A DNA stretch of 64,000 nucleotides, taken from Xanthomonas boreopolis (GTDB lineage: Bacteria > Pseudomonadota > Gammaproteobacteria > Xanthomonadales > Xanthomonadaceae). The first letter of the stretch is position 1, and every line of letters starts with the position of its first letter. Position numbers and translations under genes: made by a program. Below the pieces are notes generated by a model. That model was not told where the DNA came from, did not search any database, and saw only the letters and a program-made list of their open reading frames with translations. Location of the stretch: NCBI GenBank assembly GCA_014654535.1, contig BNBA01000007.1, positions 62,001-126,000 on the forward strand, in the 5' to 3' direction. Shown here piece by piece: positions 17,050-25,305 of the stretch.

Positions 17050-19871
17050 TCAGGCCGGTAGCGCCGCGGCGGGTGCCGCAGATGCCGTGGGGGTACGCCG
17101 CCGTGCGTGGTAGGCGCGAACGCCTGCACGCCAGTCGGCGGACTGCTCCGGTGCGAGGTCCAGATAGGATCGGGTAGGGACAGGCCATTGCTGGCACCAT
17201 CCCCCCCTAAGAACCGTACGTGAGAGTTTCCCCTCATACGGCTCAAGCCTTTCAAAGTCCGCTTTCGCGAACCGGCTTCACCACCTTGAGACCATTGGCG
17301 TGGATTTGGTTATGGCAGTTCGGATGCACCATGATGAGATTGGTGCTCCCGTCCTTTCCGCCATCGACCCGCCGGATGATGTGATGGACATGCCACCCCG
17401 ACTCCTGCGTGATCAATTCGCCGCAGATTGGACAGCGACGATCCTGATCCAACCAGAGGTTGATGAGCTTCTTCTTTCCCTTTAGCGAGTTCTGCATCTT
17501 GAGGCTCAAACGCTCCTCAAAGTACGTCTCCCACGCTGGGTCGAAAGGATTGGCTTCCAACTTGATCGGTCGGTGTCGCCGAATGGGCGTGTCGACTGCA
17601 TAGCGCAAAGACTTCAGGATTGGCTTCCCATCCGGGAATAGCTCTCCCGTTTCCTCTGCGAATACCCAGCTACGGTCACCCACGGCATGGAAGTAGCGGC
17701 GCTTAATCCACCGCGCTCCCTTCTGTGGGTGTCGTCTAACGGCCCATCGCCACAACGCTTTCCAAATCTCATGATCGACATAGGCAAACGTCGCAGAAGA
17801 TACGACGTGCTGATGATAGTTTGCCCATCCCCGAATCATTGGATTGAGAAGATGAATCAACATTTGTTGACTCGCCGCCTTGTTTCCTTTGATCGCGGTG
17901 CGAACTTTCCCGAGGAAGGTTGCCACATTCGCTTTCGACGGTTTGATTAACAGTTTCCCGTTGTACTTGCGGATGTTTTGGCCTAGGAAATCGAAGCCCT
18001 CGTCTATATGCGTGATCTTGGTTTTCTCGGGTGAGAGCGTGAGCCCCCGTTCCCGCATGAATTCCTCGACTATCGGCATGACCTCCTGCTCCAGTAGCAC
18101 TTTCGAGCGTCCCGTCACAATGAAGTCGTCCGCATATCGCACATAGTTGACAGCTAGACGGGTCTGTTTGCCATTGATGTACCGTGCTCTTCCGAACACG
18201 GCTTCTAGCTTGGCTTCCAGCCCATCCAAGACGAGATTCGCCAGGGTTGGCGAGATGATTCCCCCTTGCGGGGTACCGGCTTCGGTCGGGAAAAGTTGCC
18301 GATCTTCCATGTATCCGGCCTTGAGCCACTTCCTCAGAATCTCGCGATCCGTCGGTACGTGACCCATGAGCCAGTCATGGCTGATGTTGTCGAAGCAGCC
18401 TTTGATGTCGCCTTCAAGAATCCACTTCGGGGAGCGTTTCAGAGCTAACTGCGTAAAGCACAGCCCTATTGCATCCGCTGTGGATCGTTCTGGTCGAAAC
18501 CCAAATGAGCTTCGGTCCGCAGTGGTCTCGGCCACGGGTTCTAAGGCTAGCAGGTATAGCGCCTGCATCGCCCTGTCCTTCATGGTCGGGATGCCCAGCG
18601 GCCGCATCTTCCCATTGGCTTTGGGAATATAGACACGCTTCAGCGGTTGGGGACGATACCCGCGCCGCGTGATTGACAACATGGCTTGAGACTTGGCCTC
18701 CGGGGTGGACCACGTGATGCCATCCACGCCCGGGGTTCTTTTACCTTGATTCTCGGTGACTCGTCTGACGGCCAAAGCTTTGCCGCTGAACGAGTGGGTC
18801 AGAATCCACTGCAAGGCTTTCACCTTGCCATGTTTCCCTTCCCGAGTCGCCTTTACGATACGCGCTTGGAGCCTTCGCACTTCACGGTAACACCTAGCCC
18901 AGTCGATGCTGTGCCAGTTGACCGAGTCGTGTGAGGGCGCACCCGCGCAAGCAATTTCTTGCGTAGTCATCTGCAATTCCCTCTTAAAGAAGGTTAGACA
19001 AACTCTCTCGTAGAGAAAGACCATGTGGAAGTCTGCCCGCTTTCGCGTGGGATGATGTCGCCTTTCGGCTCAACCCCTATCCACTCCATTACAGGGCGGC
19101 GTTCGCTTTCTCCACACTCTCATACCCGCACCACCAACAACATTCCTTGCGGTCTGTCTGCCCAGAGGGCAGCGATACGGGCTTATCCTGTTTCACTACG
19201 TTGACAAGGAAGATTTAGATCCTGTCTCTTCGCCGGCGGCCTTGTGTCCGTGTGCTCCCACACTGTAAGGAAGCATCCAGCCGCATACCTTTTGGTTCAA
19301 GCCTGACAGCATCTTTGGCTCGTTACGTGTCACGGCGTTTATCGACAGTTTGCATCTACTGATCATGTCTCCCAGCCTAGCCTCACCCCGCATTGATGCT
19401 TGCAGTGGACGCTTTGCCTCACGGCTCCGCGCGGCCAAACGGCCTGAGTGCATTGTCCCGACAGCTTCACACAAGACCGTTGCCAGTCCTGCATGTGTCG
19501 GTAGGCTACTGATGACGGAACACCAGGTTCCCTCGCTACTTGCGTAGCTGGAACAATCAACGAAGCGACTTTCAGGTCGCACACAGCGGGCACGAGTAGT
19601 AGTACGGGTGCATGGACTCGTCCAGTGGCTTGTAGCCCCACTGGTTGCCGCTGCGTTCGAGCAGATCGCAGCGGATGTAGCGCAGCGATTGGCCCGGTGC
19701 CAGATCATGATGCACGCCTTCGGCCTTGGCCGTCACTTCCGCGACCGACCAGAGGACGTTGCCGCGCAGCGCGTGTGCGATGACCTTCACGCTGGCGCGC
19801 TCGGTCTCTTGCGGTGCGATCAGTTCTGCGATCAGTTCAGACCGCGATTGGGGGGAGAAATACCAGCCCAT
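17050..19871 (-). CDS. DUF6927-like small ICE protein, split by a group II intron (join 17050-17168 and 19583-19871)
   Basis: Exon 1 (19583-19871) encodes MGWYFSPQSRSELIAEL up to ...YYYSCPL and one base of the next codon. Exon 2 (17050-17168) supplies the other two bases and continues SYLDLAPEQSADWRAGVRAY to TGA. Joining them gives 408 nt, exactly 136 codons, with no frame change. The spliced 135-aa product matches what I recall of the small ICE proteins starting MGWYF. Function unknown. Its leader carries a CCCGC-GGGG-loop-CCCC-GCGGG hairpin. Without splicing the protein would be cut short, so expression depends on intron activity. Confidence 0.85.
17211..17244 (-). ncRNA. Group II intron catalytic domain V
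   Basis: A 34-nt hairpin on the minus strand: GAGCCGTATGAG, GGAAAC-type terminal region, then CTCACGTACGGTTC. The lower helix pairs GAGCCGTA with TACGGTTC. Domain VI (17171-17209) follows directly and leads to the intron 3' end. The position, just after the ORF stop at 17252, is typical. Confidence 0.88.
17252..18970 (-). CDS. ltrA: Group II intron reverse transcriptase/maturase with HNH endonuclease
   Basis: 572 residues. RT blocks: IPKANGKMRPLGIPTMKDR, SFGFRPERSTADAI, the EGDIKGCFDNI box, GTPQGGIISPTLAN and the catalytic YADD (about 275). A maturase X domain follows (around MIRGWANYHQHVVSSATF), and the C-terminus is an HNH nuclease with two CxxC-type zinc ligands (CPICGE) and HVHHIIRRVDGG...NCHNQIH. 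It promotes splicing and target-primed retrohoming. The ATG at 18970 has GAGGGA eight bases upstream. Full length for the family. Confidence 0.95.
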   Translation of the reverse strand: MTTQEIACAGAPSHDSVNWHSIDWARCYREVRRLQARIVKATREGKHGKVKALQWILTHSFSGKALAVRRVTENQGKRTPGVDGITWSTPEAKSQAMLSITRRGYRPQPLKRVYIPKANGKMRPLGIPTMKDRAMQALYLLALEPVAETTADRSSFGFRPERSTADAIGLCFTQLALKRSPKWILEGDIKGCFDNISHDWLMGHVPTDREILRKWLKAGYMEDRQLFPTEAGTPQGGIISPTLANLVLDGLEAKLEAVFGRARYINGKQTRLAVNYVRYADDFIVTGRSKVLLEQEVMPIVEEFMRERGLTLSPEKTKITHIDEGFDFLGQNIRKYNGKLLIKPSKANVATFLGKVRTAIKGNKAASQQMLIHLLNPMIRGWANYHQHVVSSATFAYVDHEIWKALWRWAVRRHPQKGARWIKRRYFHAVGDRSWVFAEETGELFPDGKPILKSLRYAVDTPIRRHRPIKLEANPFDPAWETYFEERLSLKMQNSLKGKKKLINLWLDQDRRCPICGELITQESGWHVHHIIRRVDGGKDGSTNLIMVHPNCHNQIHANGLKVVKPVRESGL

Positions 19872-19971
19872 GAGAGGCCTCCTGAAAAGTTGAGCCGGAG
19901 GCCTCCCCGCGGGGAAGAACCCCCAGCGGGTGATGGAATGCCGCGTGTGCGGCGATGGAGTCCGGTGCCGA

Positions 19972-20295
19972 CTAGGAGCCGCATCCGGCTGGGCAGCAGC
20001 CCAGTTCGATGCCATGCGTGCAGAAGCCGTTTTCGGCAAGCCAGTCCTGGGTTTCCTGCCGTTCGGCAGGTGTTGCGTAATCCCATTCCTGGCCCGCGAT
20101 TTCCAGGGCCTGAGCCCGCTGGCTTTCCGGCAACCGACTGGCTTGCGCGTCGATCTCCGAACTGAAAAGCGTGACCCAGTGATCCCAGGACAGGCCGCAA
20201 CCACGCTGTGCATGCTCGGCGGCCGTCTTGCAAACGGCCCGCCACGCGGTTTCGTCCAGCGCGGAACGGGGTGTGTCGCAAGCGATGGTGGACAT
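19972..20295 (-). CDS. Hypothetical ICE protein with cysteine-rich tail, 107 aa
   Basis: Helical body (ALDETAWRAVCKTAAEHAQRGC, then QEWDYATPAERQETQDWLAENG) and a short tail ending CTHGIELGCCPAGCGS, five cysteines in the last 16 residues plus a histidine, which could bind a metal. No membrane segment. It follows a CCCGC-GGGG-UUCCUU-CCCC-GCGGG leader hairpin like its neighbour at 19871. Function unknown. Confidence 0.72.
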   Translation of the reverse strand: MSTIACDTPRSALDETAWRAVCKTAAEHAQRGCGLSWDHWVTLFSSEIDAQASRLPESQRAQALEIAGQEWDYATPAERQETQDWLAENGFCTHGIELGCCPAGCGS

Positions 20296-20389
20296 GATGG
20301 AGACCTCCAGAAGAAAGCCGGAGCCTCCCCCGCATGGGGAAGGAACCCCGGCGGGTGGATGAAGAACACCGCGGATGCGGCGTCTGCGA

Positions 20390-21079
20390 TCACGCAGGTT
20401 GCAGTTCGGCCTGGCGGCTCCACTCCTGCGTCTTGAAGTCCAGCGCGTAGCTCATTTCGCCCAGGCGGGCGATCTGCGCGCGCAGGGTGCGACGGTCGAT
20501 GGTCGAATCCAGTTTCACGGACTCGCCCAGCGGCCACAGGATGCCGAACAGCGCGGCGTCGCCGTCTTCGGTGCTGCCGGGGGCAGCCGCCGCAGCAGAC
20601 GTCGGCGCATCCACGCCGAAAGGCGTGGTATCGACCAGCGGGTCCGCGGACGCCTGCACGGGGGCGGGCTTGGCGGGCCTGGATGCCTTGGGGGGCTTGG
20701 CCGGCGTTGCCGCTGGCTGCGCCCCCAGCTCTTCATCGAGCGGATCGACGTCCTGGGTGGCGAAGCTGCGTGCCTCGTCACGGCTCAGTTTGTCGATGCC
20801 GTTGAGCGTCATCCCATCCAGGTTGGCACGGATCTCGAACCGCATGCCGTCGCCGACCGGATAGGACTTCGGGAAGATGTAGCGGATGACGAACTCCCCG
20901 TCGTACTTGCCTTCGGGGTACTGCTCCAGCTCCGCATCCTTGACCGCGAACTTGCCGATCGGGGTGACAAGTCGGCCGACGTTGAACGGGCCGTTCTTGC
21001 CGCGGATGGTGCGCAGCGTGAGTTGGCCTGGAACGATGATGGGCGGTCCCGATTGCTCGGGCGCCGATGTGACTGCCAT
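20390..21079 (-). CDS. DUF3275 family ICE protein
   Basis: 229 residues. A beta-rich N-terminal domain (GQLTLRTIRGKNGPFNVGRL, GEFVIRYIFPKSY) is followed by an Ala/Pro linker (about 120-165) and a C-terminal LFGILWPLGESVKLDSTIDR segment. It fits DUF3275, a family found in ICEs beside the DUF3577/STY4534 gene. The hairpin at 21103-21133 precedes the ribosome binding site. No activity is known. Confidence 0.83.
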   Translation of the reverse strand: MAVTSAPEQSGPPIIVPGQLTLRTIRGKNGPFNVGRLVTPIGKFAVKDAELEQYPEGKYDGEFVIRYIFPKSYPVGDGMRFEIRANLDGMTLNGIDKLSRDEARSFATQDVDPLDEELGAQPAATPAKPPKASRPAKPAPVQASADPLVDTTPFGVDAPTSAAAAAPGSTEDGDAALFGILWPLGESVKLDSTIDRRTLRAQIARLGEMSYALDFKTQEWSRQAELQPA

Positions 21080-21102
21080 GATGGTTCTCCTTGAAGAATA
21101 GG

Positions 21103-21133
21103 AAAAAGGCATGGCCCCGTGAGGGGCCGTGCC
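21103..21133 (-). terminator. Intrinsic terminator or attenuator before DUF3275
   Basis: Minus strand GGCACGGCCCC, TCAC loop, GGGGCCATGCC, then UUUUUCC. It overlaps the last codons of the DUF3577 gene (stop at 21137) and ends about 15 nt before the DUF3275 ribosome binding site. Confidence 0.7.
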
Positions 21134-21136
21134 GGA

Positions 21137-22051
21137 TCAGAACGAAGCAGCCAGTGCCGGCTCCTGCTCCTCGACTTCACCTTCCGGCTCGCGCTCGGCG
21201 GGCTCGGCAGGCTGTTCGACAGCGGGATCGGCGGCGTCCTCGGCTTCGGGCGCGGGTGCGTCCTGGACCTGCGGTGCCTCGGCTTGCGCCTGGCTCGTCG
21301 GATAGACCTGGGTGCCGTCGATCTTGATGAGACCGATGCTGACCAGCGTCGAATCCAGGCTCGCGGCCGGCTCCCCGGCGCGCTCACCCTTGCGGATGTA
21401 CGGATCGATCCTCATGTCGTTCAGACGGAAGGCGATCAGCACCTTGCGGTCCCCTTCGATGGCCTGTACGCACCGGCGAACCAGGTGCTCGGCTTCGGGG
21501 GTGGCGACGATGGTGTCGATGTACCGATAGTCCGGTTCATTGACGGGGCCGGCCAGTGCGGCGATCGAGCACGACAGGAAGGGGTCGCCATCCTTGGGGG
21601 TGACGTCCTTCGGACGGTTGAGATAGCCGATGCCGCGGGTGACCAGTTCGTGATTTTCGATCGAGGCCAGTTCGGCCCGGTCGATCAGCTCGGCCTTGAG
21701 CAGTCGCGCCTTGAGTGACGCGGCGGCTTGGCCCTTGTGCTCACCCTTGTCGCGGATGTACGCATCACCCCACAGATCGCCGAGGCGGAAACGCACCAGC
21801 GGACGCTGCTTGGGATCGTCAACGCCGATGTATTGCTGGACCAGCTTCTTGGCCTCGGCACCCGAGACCTTGACGTCGAAGTAGCGGTAGCTGGGGTCCT
21901 TGGCGGAACCAACCAGCGCGGCGATGGTGCATGCCAGGAAGGGCTGCGCACGGCGGCCGCCCCGGACGGGCACTTCACGGGCACGCTGGATGTAGCCGAT
22001 GCCCGAGGTGTGGAGGTCGAAGTACGATTTCTCGTTGGACGTGGTGTTCAT
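21137..22051 (-). CDS. STY4534/DUF3577 family ICE replication-associated protein, tandem-duplicated
   Basis: 304 residues containing two copies of the same domain: about 5-118 (GIGYIQRAREVPV, FLACTIAALVGSAKDPSYRYFDV, RPLVRFRLGDLWGDAYIRD) and about 123-238 (GIGYLNRPKDVTP, FLSCSIAALAGPVNEPDYRYIDT, KVLIAFRLNDMRIDPYIRK). A disordered acidic tail follows. Some homologues have one copy. The fold looks like a single-strand-DNA or oligosaccharide-binding barrel, but that is inference. It has one of the four structured leaders (22143-22278). Confidence 0.85.
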   Translation of the reverse strand: MNTTSNEKSYFDLHTSGIGYIQRAREVPVRGGRRAQPFLACTIAALVGSAKDPSYRYFDVKVSGAEAKKLVQQYIGVDDPKQRPLVRFRLGDLWGDAYIRDKGEHKGQAAASLKARLLKAELIDRAELASIENHELVTRGIGYLNRPKDVTPKDGDPFLSCSIAALAGPVNEPDYRYIDTIVATPEAEHLVRRCVQAIEGDRKVLIAFRLNDMRIDPYIRKGERAGEPAASLDSTLVSIGLIKIDGTQVYPTSQAQAEAPQVQDAPAPEAEDAADPAVEQPAEPAEREPEGEVEEQEPALAASF

Positions 22052-22142
22052 GGTGAATCTCCATTGGGATGAAGCGGAGACACACCGGCCCCACGCATGC
22101 GGGGAAAGGTGCGTAACCCCGCGGTGGGTTGATAAGGCGAAA

Positions 22143-22278
22143 GCATCCGCCACCAGAGACTGGTGGCCGCTCGCGGACGGATGCGGTGCGAGCTGGCTCG
22201 GTCACGTAGTAGGAACTACGCCGCAACCTCGAAGACCGATGGTTGCCTGGCATGTCGCTGACAACGTCAGCAGGCATG
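22143..22278 (-). promoter_or_regulatory. Repeated structured leader element, copy D (upstream of DUF3577)
   Basis: On the minus strand three hairpins in order: H1 22251-22278 (GCTGAC/GTCAGC flanked by CATG), H2 22223-22246 (GCAACC/GGTTGC with a 12-nt loop), and H3 22143-22184 (GCATCCG/CGGATGC). H2 differs from copies A and B (GCAGCC/GGCTGC) by a compensating G-C to A-U change. It ends about 90 nt before the start at 22051. Confidence 0.65.
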
Positions 22279-22315
22279 GGGTCAGCATGTTCGGGCCTCG
22301 CGCGCGCGACAGCAA

Positions 22316-22822
22316 TCAATCGGCATCCGGGCCTTTCCCTTTGTCCGCGCCTGGTGCCTGCCACAGGCACTTGGGGCCGCGCAGGTGCTCGGGGGTGTCG
22401 GCGCGGGGACGGCTGGGGCGGTCCCAGGCACCGCCGCCGCGCGCGCCGACCAGCCGCCAGCCAGCGGCGCGCAGGCTGGCGCCGCCTTCTTCGGGCAAGG
22501 TGTACGTGATCAGCCGCGTGTAGCCCAGGGCCTTGGCCGCCTTCCATGCGGCGCCATAGAGCTTGCTGCAGGCGTTCGGTGCGCCGTTGGTGCAGAGCCG
22601 GGTGACTTCGAGCGTCCAGCCGTCATCCAGGTGGCGGGAGACCGGGCGGCCGACGATGGCCACGCCGCAGATGCTATCGGTGGCGGACAGCGCGACCGCC
22701 AGGGCGAACTTAGCGCCCTGTACCGGGCGGTGGTGGCGGTGGTGCTCCTGCACGAAGGCATTGGCGCAGCGCAAGGACACCGGCATCAGTTGCAGCGATG
22801 GCGAGGTCGATGGCGTGTCCAT
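22316..22822 (-). CDS. XF1762-type acyltransferase, Mom-like GNAT fold
   Basis: 168 residues. The core AVALSATDSICGVAIVGRPVSRHLDDGWTLEV, then RLCTNGAPNACSKLYGAAWKAAKALGYTRLITYT and SLRAAGWRLVG, follows a GNAT acyltransferase plan and resembles the XF1762 family found in phages and ICEs. That group has been compared with phage Mu Mom, which modifies adenine in DNA. The ATG at 22822 starts 6 bp after the PAPS-reductase-like stop, so the two are an operon. DNA modification is a hypothesis. Confidence 0.75.
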   Translation of the reverse strand: MDTPSTSPSLQLMPVSLRCANAFVQEHHRHHRPVQGAKFALAVALSATDSICGVAIVGRPVSRHLDDGWTLEVTRLCTNGAPNACSKLYGAAWKAAKALGYTRLITYTLPEEGGASLRAAGWRLVGARGGGAWDRPSRPRADTPEHLRGPKCLWQAPGADKGKGPDAD

Positions 22823-22827
22823 GGCCG

Positions 22828-23670
22828 TCAATCACCGCAGAAGCAGGCGATCGACTCCTCGGCGGCGTCGAACAGGTCGCCTTGGTCGGCGGCGAAGCGC
22901 GCCAGGTCGGCGTAGCTGGGGCCATCGGCGCGGAACCGGGCGCCGCTGGGCTTGCTCGCCAGATTCAGCGATTCCATGCGAATCCACCACACGGCGGCCT
23001 CTGGTCGGGCCTTGATGAGGGCCAAGCGCTGCCCGCGTGGTTTCAGGAAACACAGGTCGCAGTTGCCTTCGAGCGTGCGCCCGTTCACCGTCAGCAGGTC
23101 GAGGTCGAACGCTTGCGCCTGCCAGAACGCGCCCACGTCGCGCACGGTGACGCCGGCATCCGCCAGCGGCATGCACATGGTCTCGTGGGTCGATTCGGTG
23201 GAATGGCCGCGCGCGCGAATCTTGGCGACGCGGCGCTGCTCGTCGGCGCGGATGCCGATCATCTGGTCCCAGTCTGTCCACCCCAGATGCTGCAGGTAGC
23301 GGTGCATCGGGCGGATCTTCAGGCTGGTCGTGCAGCCGCGCGCGACGGGATTGGGCAGGTACTGGCGCTTGCGTATCAGCGCCTCGAACGGTTCGCCCTG
23401 ACGGCTGGCCCGGTCGAAATCGACCAGCATGAAGCCCGGCTCCATGGGCATGTATTCCAGCCAGCGTATCGGCACCTGCCAGTGCTGGGCGCAGTCGCGC
23501 ACAAACCGCAGGGTCGCTTCCACCTCCTTGCCGGTGTTGGCGAAGCAGACTACGGTGTCGGCAGGCAGGCCGCCATTGGCCTGCAACACGCGCCAGAGCA
23601 TGTAGGCGCTGGTACGCCCGCCCGAGAAGCTGATGCAGGTCGGTTGGGTGATCTTGAACGGGTCGTGCAT
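22828..23670 (-). CDS. PAPS-reductase-like PP-loop protein
   Basis: 280 residues. The N-terminal PP-loop SGGRTSAYML and CFANTGKE are typical of the adenylate-activating phosphoadenosine phosphosulfate reductase superfamily. Further in are ARGCTTSLKIRPM, GIRADEQRRVAK, a CDLC pair in GNCDLCFLKPRGQRL, and CFC near the end: enough cysteines for a metal or iron-sulfur site. Sulfate reduction is unlikely in this setting; phage and ICE members are suspected of modifying nucleic acids. Forms a two-gene unit with the Mom-like acyltransferase. Confidence 0.82.
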   Translation of the reverse strand: MHDPFKITQPTCISFSGGRTSAYMLWRVLQANGGLPADTVVCFANTGKEVEATLRFVRDCAQHWQVPIRWLEYMPMEPGFMLVDFDRASRQGEPFEALIRKRQYLPNPVARGCTTSLKIRPMHRYLQHLGWTDWDQMIGIRADEQRRVAKIRARGHSTESTHETMCMPLADAGVTVRDVGAFWQAQAFDLDLLTVNGRTLEGNCDLCFLKPRGQRLALIKARPEAAVWWIRMESLNLASKPSGARFRADGPSYADLARFAADQGDLFDAAEESIACFCGD

Positions 23671-23763
23671 GCGGTCGTCTCCGTGGGTAGGTCGGCGGGC
23701 GAGCCGACGCGGCGGGCCATGGCGGCCGGAGACGAGCACGCACGCGGCGAAGGCCGCAGTGCG

Positions 23764-23791
23764 GAAAAAAGGAAGCCCCCAAGAAGGGGGC
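23764..23791 (-). terminator. Rho-independent terminator after DUF3085 gene
   Basis: Minus strand GCCCCC, UUCUU loop, GGGGGC, then UUCCUUUUUUCC. It lies between the DUF3085-like gene (ends 23819) and the PAPS-reductase-like gene (starts 23670). Confidence 0.85.
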
Positions 23792-23818
23792 CGTGAGGGG
23801 ATGGTGGTAGTCGTTGCG

Positions 23819-24172
23819 CTACACAGATGGCACCACCTCCAGCGACAGGTGCGTCGTGGTGGCGGACAGCATCAGATCGTCCGTGCCGTGCAGGATGCGT
23901 GCGAAGACGCCTTCCTTCGGGTCGAAGAACTCGCCGAAGTCGTCGCCACCCAGCTCGGCGCGCGCCAATTCCCACCAGTCGTCAAACGGGTCGGTATCCG
24001 GGTTGCAGCCGACGGCATAGGCCAGCAGCTTCACGCGGCCATCGGGACGGCGCTCTCCGTGCTCGGCGAGGAAGTACACGCCCTGGTCCTTGGCGAGGAC
24101 GACGCGGCATTGGTTGGCAACGGCCTCGGCCAGCACGGGCCGCAGGTCGGAGCCTTTGAATCGCAGTGACAT
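23819..24172 (-). CDS. DUF3085 family ICE protein
   Basis: 117 residues, soluble. Segments VVLAKDQGVYFLAEHGERRPDGR and AYAVGCNPDTDPFDDWWELAR-AELGGDDFGEFF are what I recognise as DUF3085, a small family of mobile elements in proteobacteria. Function unknown. The gene lies directly behind a terminator-like hairpin (24187-24222) whose U-run is about 5 nt from the AGGAG. As I recall, a DUF3085 RNA motif has been described in front of this family. Confidence 0.75.
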   Translation of the reverse strand: MSLRFKGSDLRPVLAEAVANQCRVVLAKDQGVYFLAEHGERRPDGRVKLLAYAVGCNPDTDPFDDWWELARAELGGDDFGEFFDPKEGVFARILHGTDDLMLSATTTHLSLEVVPSV

Positions 24173-24186
24173 GGTTGATCTCCTGA

Positions 24187-24222
24187 AGAAAAAGGCCCTC
24201 CACCCGAATGGATGGAAGGCCT
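24187..24222 (-). terminator. Terminator-like hairpin in the DUF3085 leader
   Basis: Minus strand AGGCCTTCCATCC, AUUC loop, GGGTGGAGGGCCT, then UUUUUC. It ends only about 5 nt before the AGGAG of the DUF3085 gene, so it can act both as a terminator for the gene at 24250 and as an attenuator for DUF3085. Confidence 0.65.
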
Positions 24223-24249
24223 ATGGGGCAAGTCGCCGGTAGGCTGCGA

Positions 24250-25053
24250 TCAGCCGTAGCGCCGCTTGGTTGCCTTGGCGTCGATCACGCTCACGTCGAT
24301 CAGGCGCCAGTGCCCGTCGTCGATAAGCCGCTCCAACACTTCGCCGAGCATGTCGAAATACACCTCGTCGTGCCGATCGACCAGTTCAGCGTCGCGGCGC
24401 AGCTCCACCACGTAGGTGTCGCCGCCGCGGTCGTAGAGGATCGTCACCTGCCCCTCGAACTTCGCGGTCGAAACCCTGAAGCTGATCGCCGGGGGTGTCT
24501 CGATGATCTTGGACGGCTTCGGATCGACCCAGGTGAAGTCGCGGGCGCCGGCATCGACCAGCATGTGAGTGATGCGCCGGAACCCGTCGGGAGCCGGCAT
24601 TTCCTCCAACTGCTGGATGAGCTGCCCCAGTTCCATGCACTGCGGCTCGGGGATGGGCAGCTTGGCAGGCGCGGAGCCGAGGATGTGCCTGGTGATGGTG
24701 TAGGGAACACCGTCCGCGGTCTTCTCGGTGATCACTTCCGGGGTGTCCGCGCGCAGGCCGTCGAAGCGGCGGCGGGCATACGGTTGGACATGCACCTTGG
24801 CGCCTTCGCTGGGAACGGTGGTCACCAGGCGGGGATCGAGCACCGCGAATTCGCTGGGCTTGAGCTTGACGACGATGGCCTCGTCGTTGGCCGCGACCAC
24901 CTTGCCGTCGAAGGGCTTGGGGTCGATGGCGAAGCCCAGGGTCGAGGACTGCGGCTGATCATCGAACACGCGGTACTTGAACGACCGCACGTTGCGGGGC
25001 ACATGGCCTGCGACAAGCGAAGGCATCATGGATTTGATAAGGGAACGGTCCAT
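24250..25053 (-). CDS. Hypothetical ICE protein, 267 aa
   Basis: Soluble protein beginning MDRSLIKSMMPSLVAG. The first half contains GFAIDPKPFDGKVVAANDEAIVVKLKPSEFAVLD, probably a beta barrel; the second half has the acidic DRGGDTYVVELRRDAELVDRHDEVYFDML. It is conserved as a type in ICEs of this class (my recollection) but has no domain name I can give with confidence. Preceded by leader copy C (25120-25224) and by a CCCACAAGGG/CCCTTGCGGG hairpin close to the ribosome binding site. Confidence 0.75.
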   Translation of the reverse strand: MDRSLIKSMMPSLVAGHVPRNVRSFKYRVFDDQPQSSTLGFAIDPKPFDGKVVAANDEAIVVKLKPSEFAVLDPRLVTTVPSEGAKVHVQPYARRRFDGLRADTPEVITEKTADGVPYTITRHILGSAPAKLPIPEPQCMELGQLIQQLEEMPAPDGFRRITHMLVDAGARDFTWVDPKPSKIIETPPAISFRVSTAKFEGQVTILYDRGGDTYVVELRRDAELVDRHDEVYFDMLGEVLERLIDDGHWRLIDVSVIDAKATKRRYG

Positions 25054-25119
25054 GGGAATCTCCTTGAGGAAGAACAAGGGATTCCCCGCCCGCAAGGGAG
25101 AGGTCCCTTGTGGGTGGAT

Positions 25120-25224
25120 GGACGCGGTGCGTCCGTAGGAAGAAACGACCAGCACGGTTTCCCGCGCTTGCAGCCTCGAAGGTCTTGGCTGTCTGGGCAT
25201 GTGTCGGCAACGCCGACGAACATG
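25120..25224 (-). promoter_or_regulatory. Repeated structured leader element, copy C
   Basis: Minus strand: H1 25198-25224 (CATGT outer pairs, GTCGGC/GCCGAC inner stem), H2 25170-25192 (GCAGCC/GGCTG with loop containing TTCGA in minus sense), H3 25120-25134 (GGACGC/GCGTCC). The H1 stem differs wholly in sequence from copies B and D yet remains perfectly paired. It precedes the gene starting at 25053. Confidence 0.65.
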
Positions 25225-25305
25225 GGGCAAGGATGGCCCCGGGCGGGGCTACTCGCCCGCATGAAACGGCACTTCGCCGCACCCGGTTTCCTGCGCTGGG
25301 CGCAA

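Larger units (their letters stand above)
17169..19582 (-). mobile_element. Group II intron, 2414 bp
   Basis: The minus-strand 5' end is GTGCGACCTGAAAG, the usual group II start (GUGYG). Domain V is at 17211-17244 (GAGCCGTATGAGGGGAAAC... closing with ACGGTTC) and the 3' end is ...CTACCCGAT. The boundaries are fixed by the host gene, whose frame is restored exactly when 17169-19582 is removed. It encodes its own RT/maturase with an HNH nuclease domain. Domains I-III occupy about 18971-19582. Complete and apparently functional by sequence; actual splicing is not shown. Confidence 0.93.

Noticed and set aside
22828-23670. Complete Dnd-type phosphorothioation system
   Set aside because: Only one DndC-like PP-loop protein is present; no dndB, dndD, dndE or cysteine desulfurase nearby.
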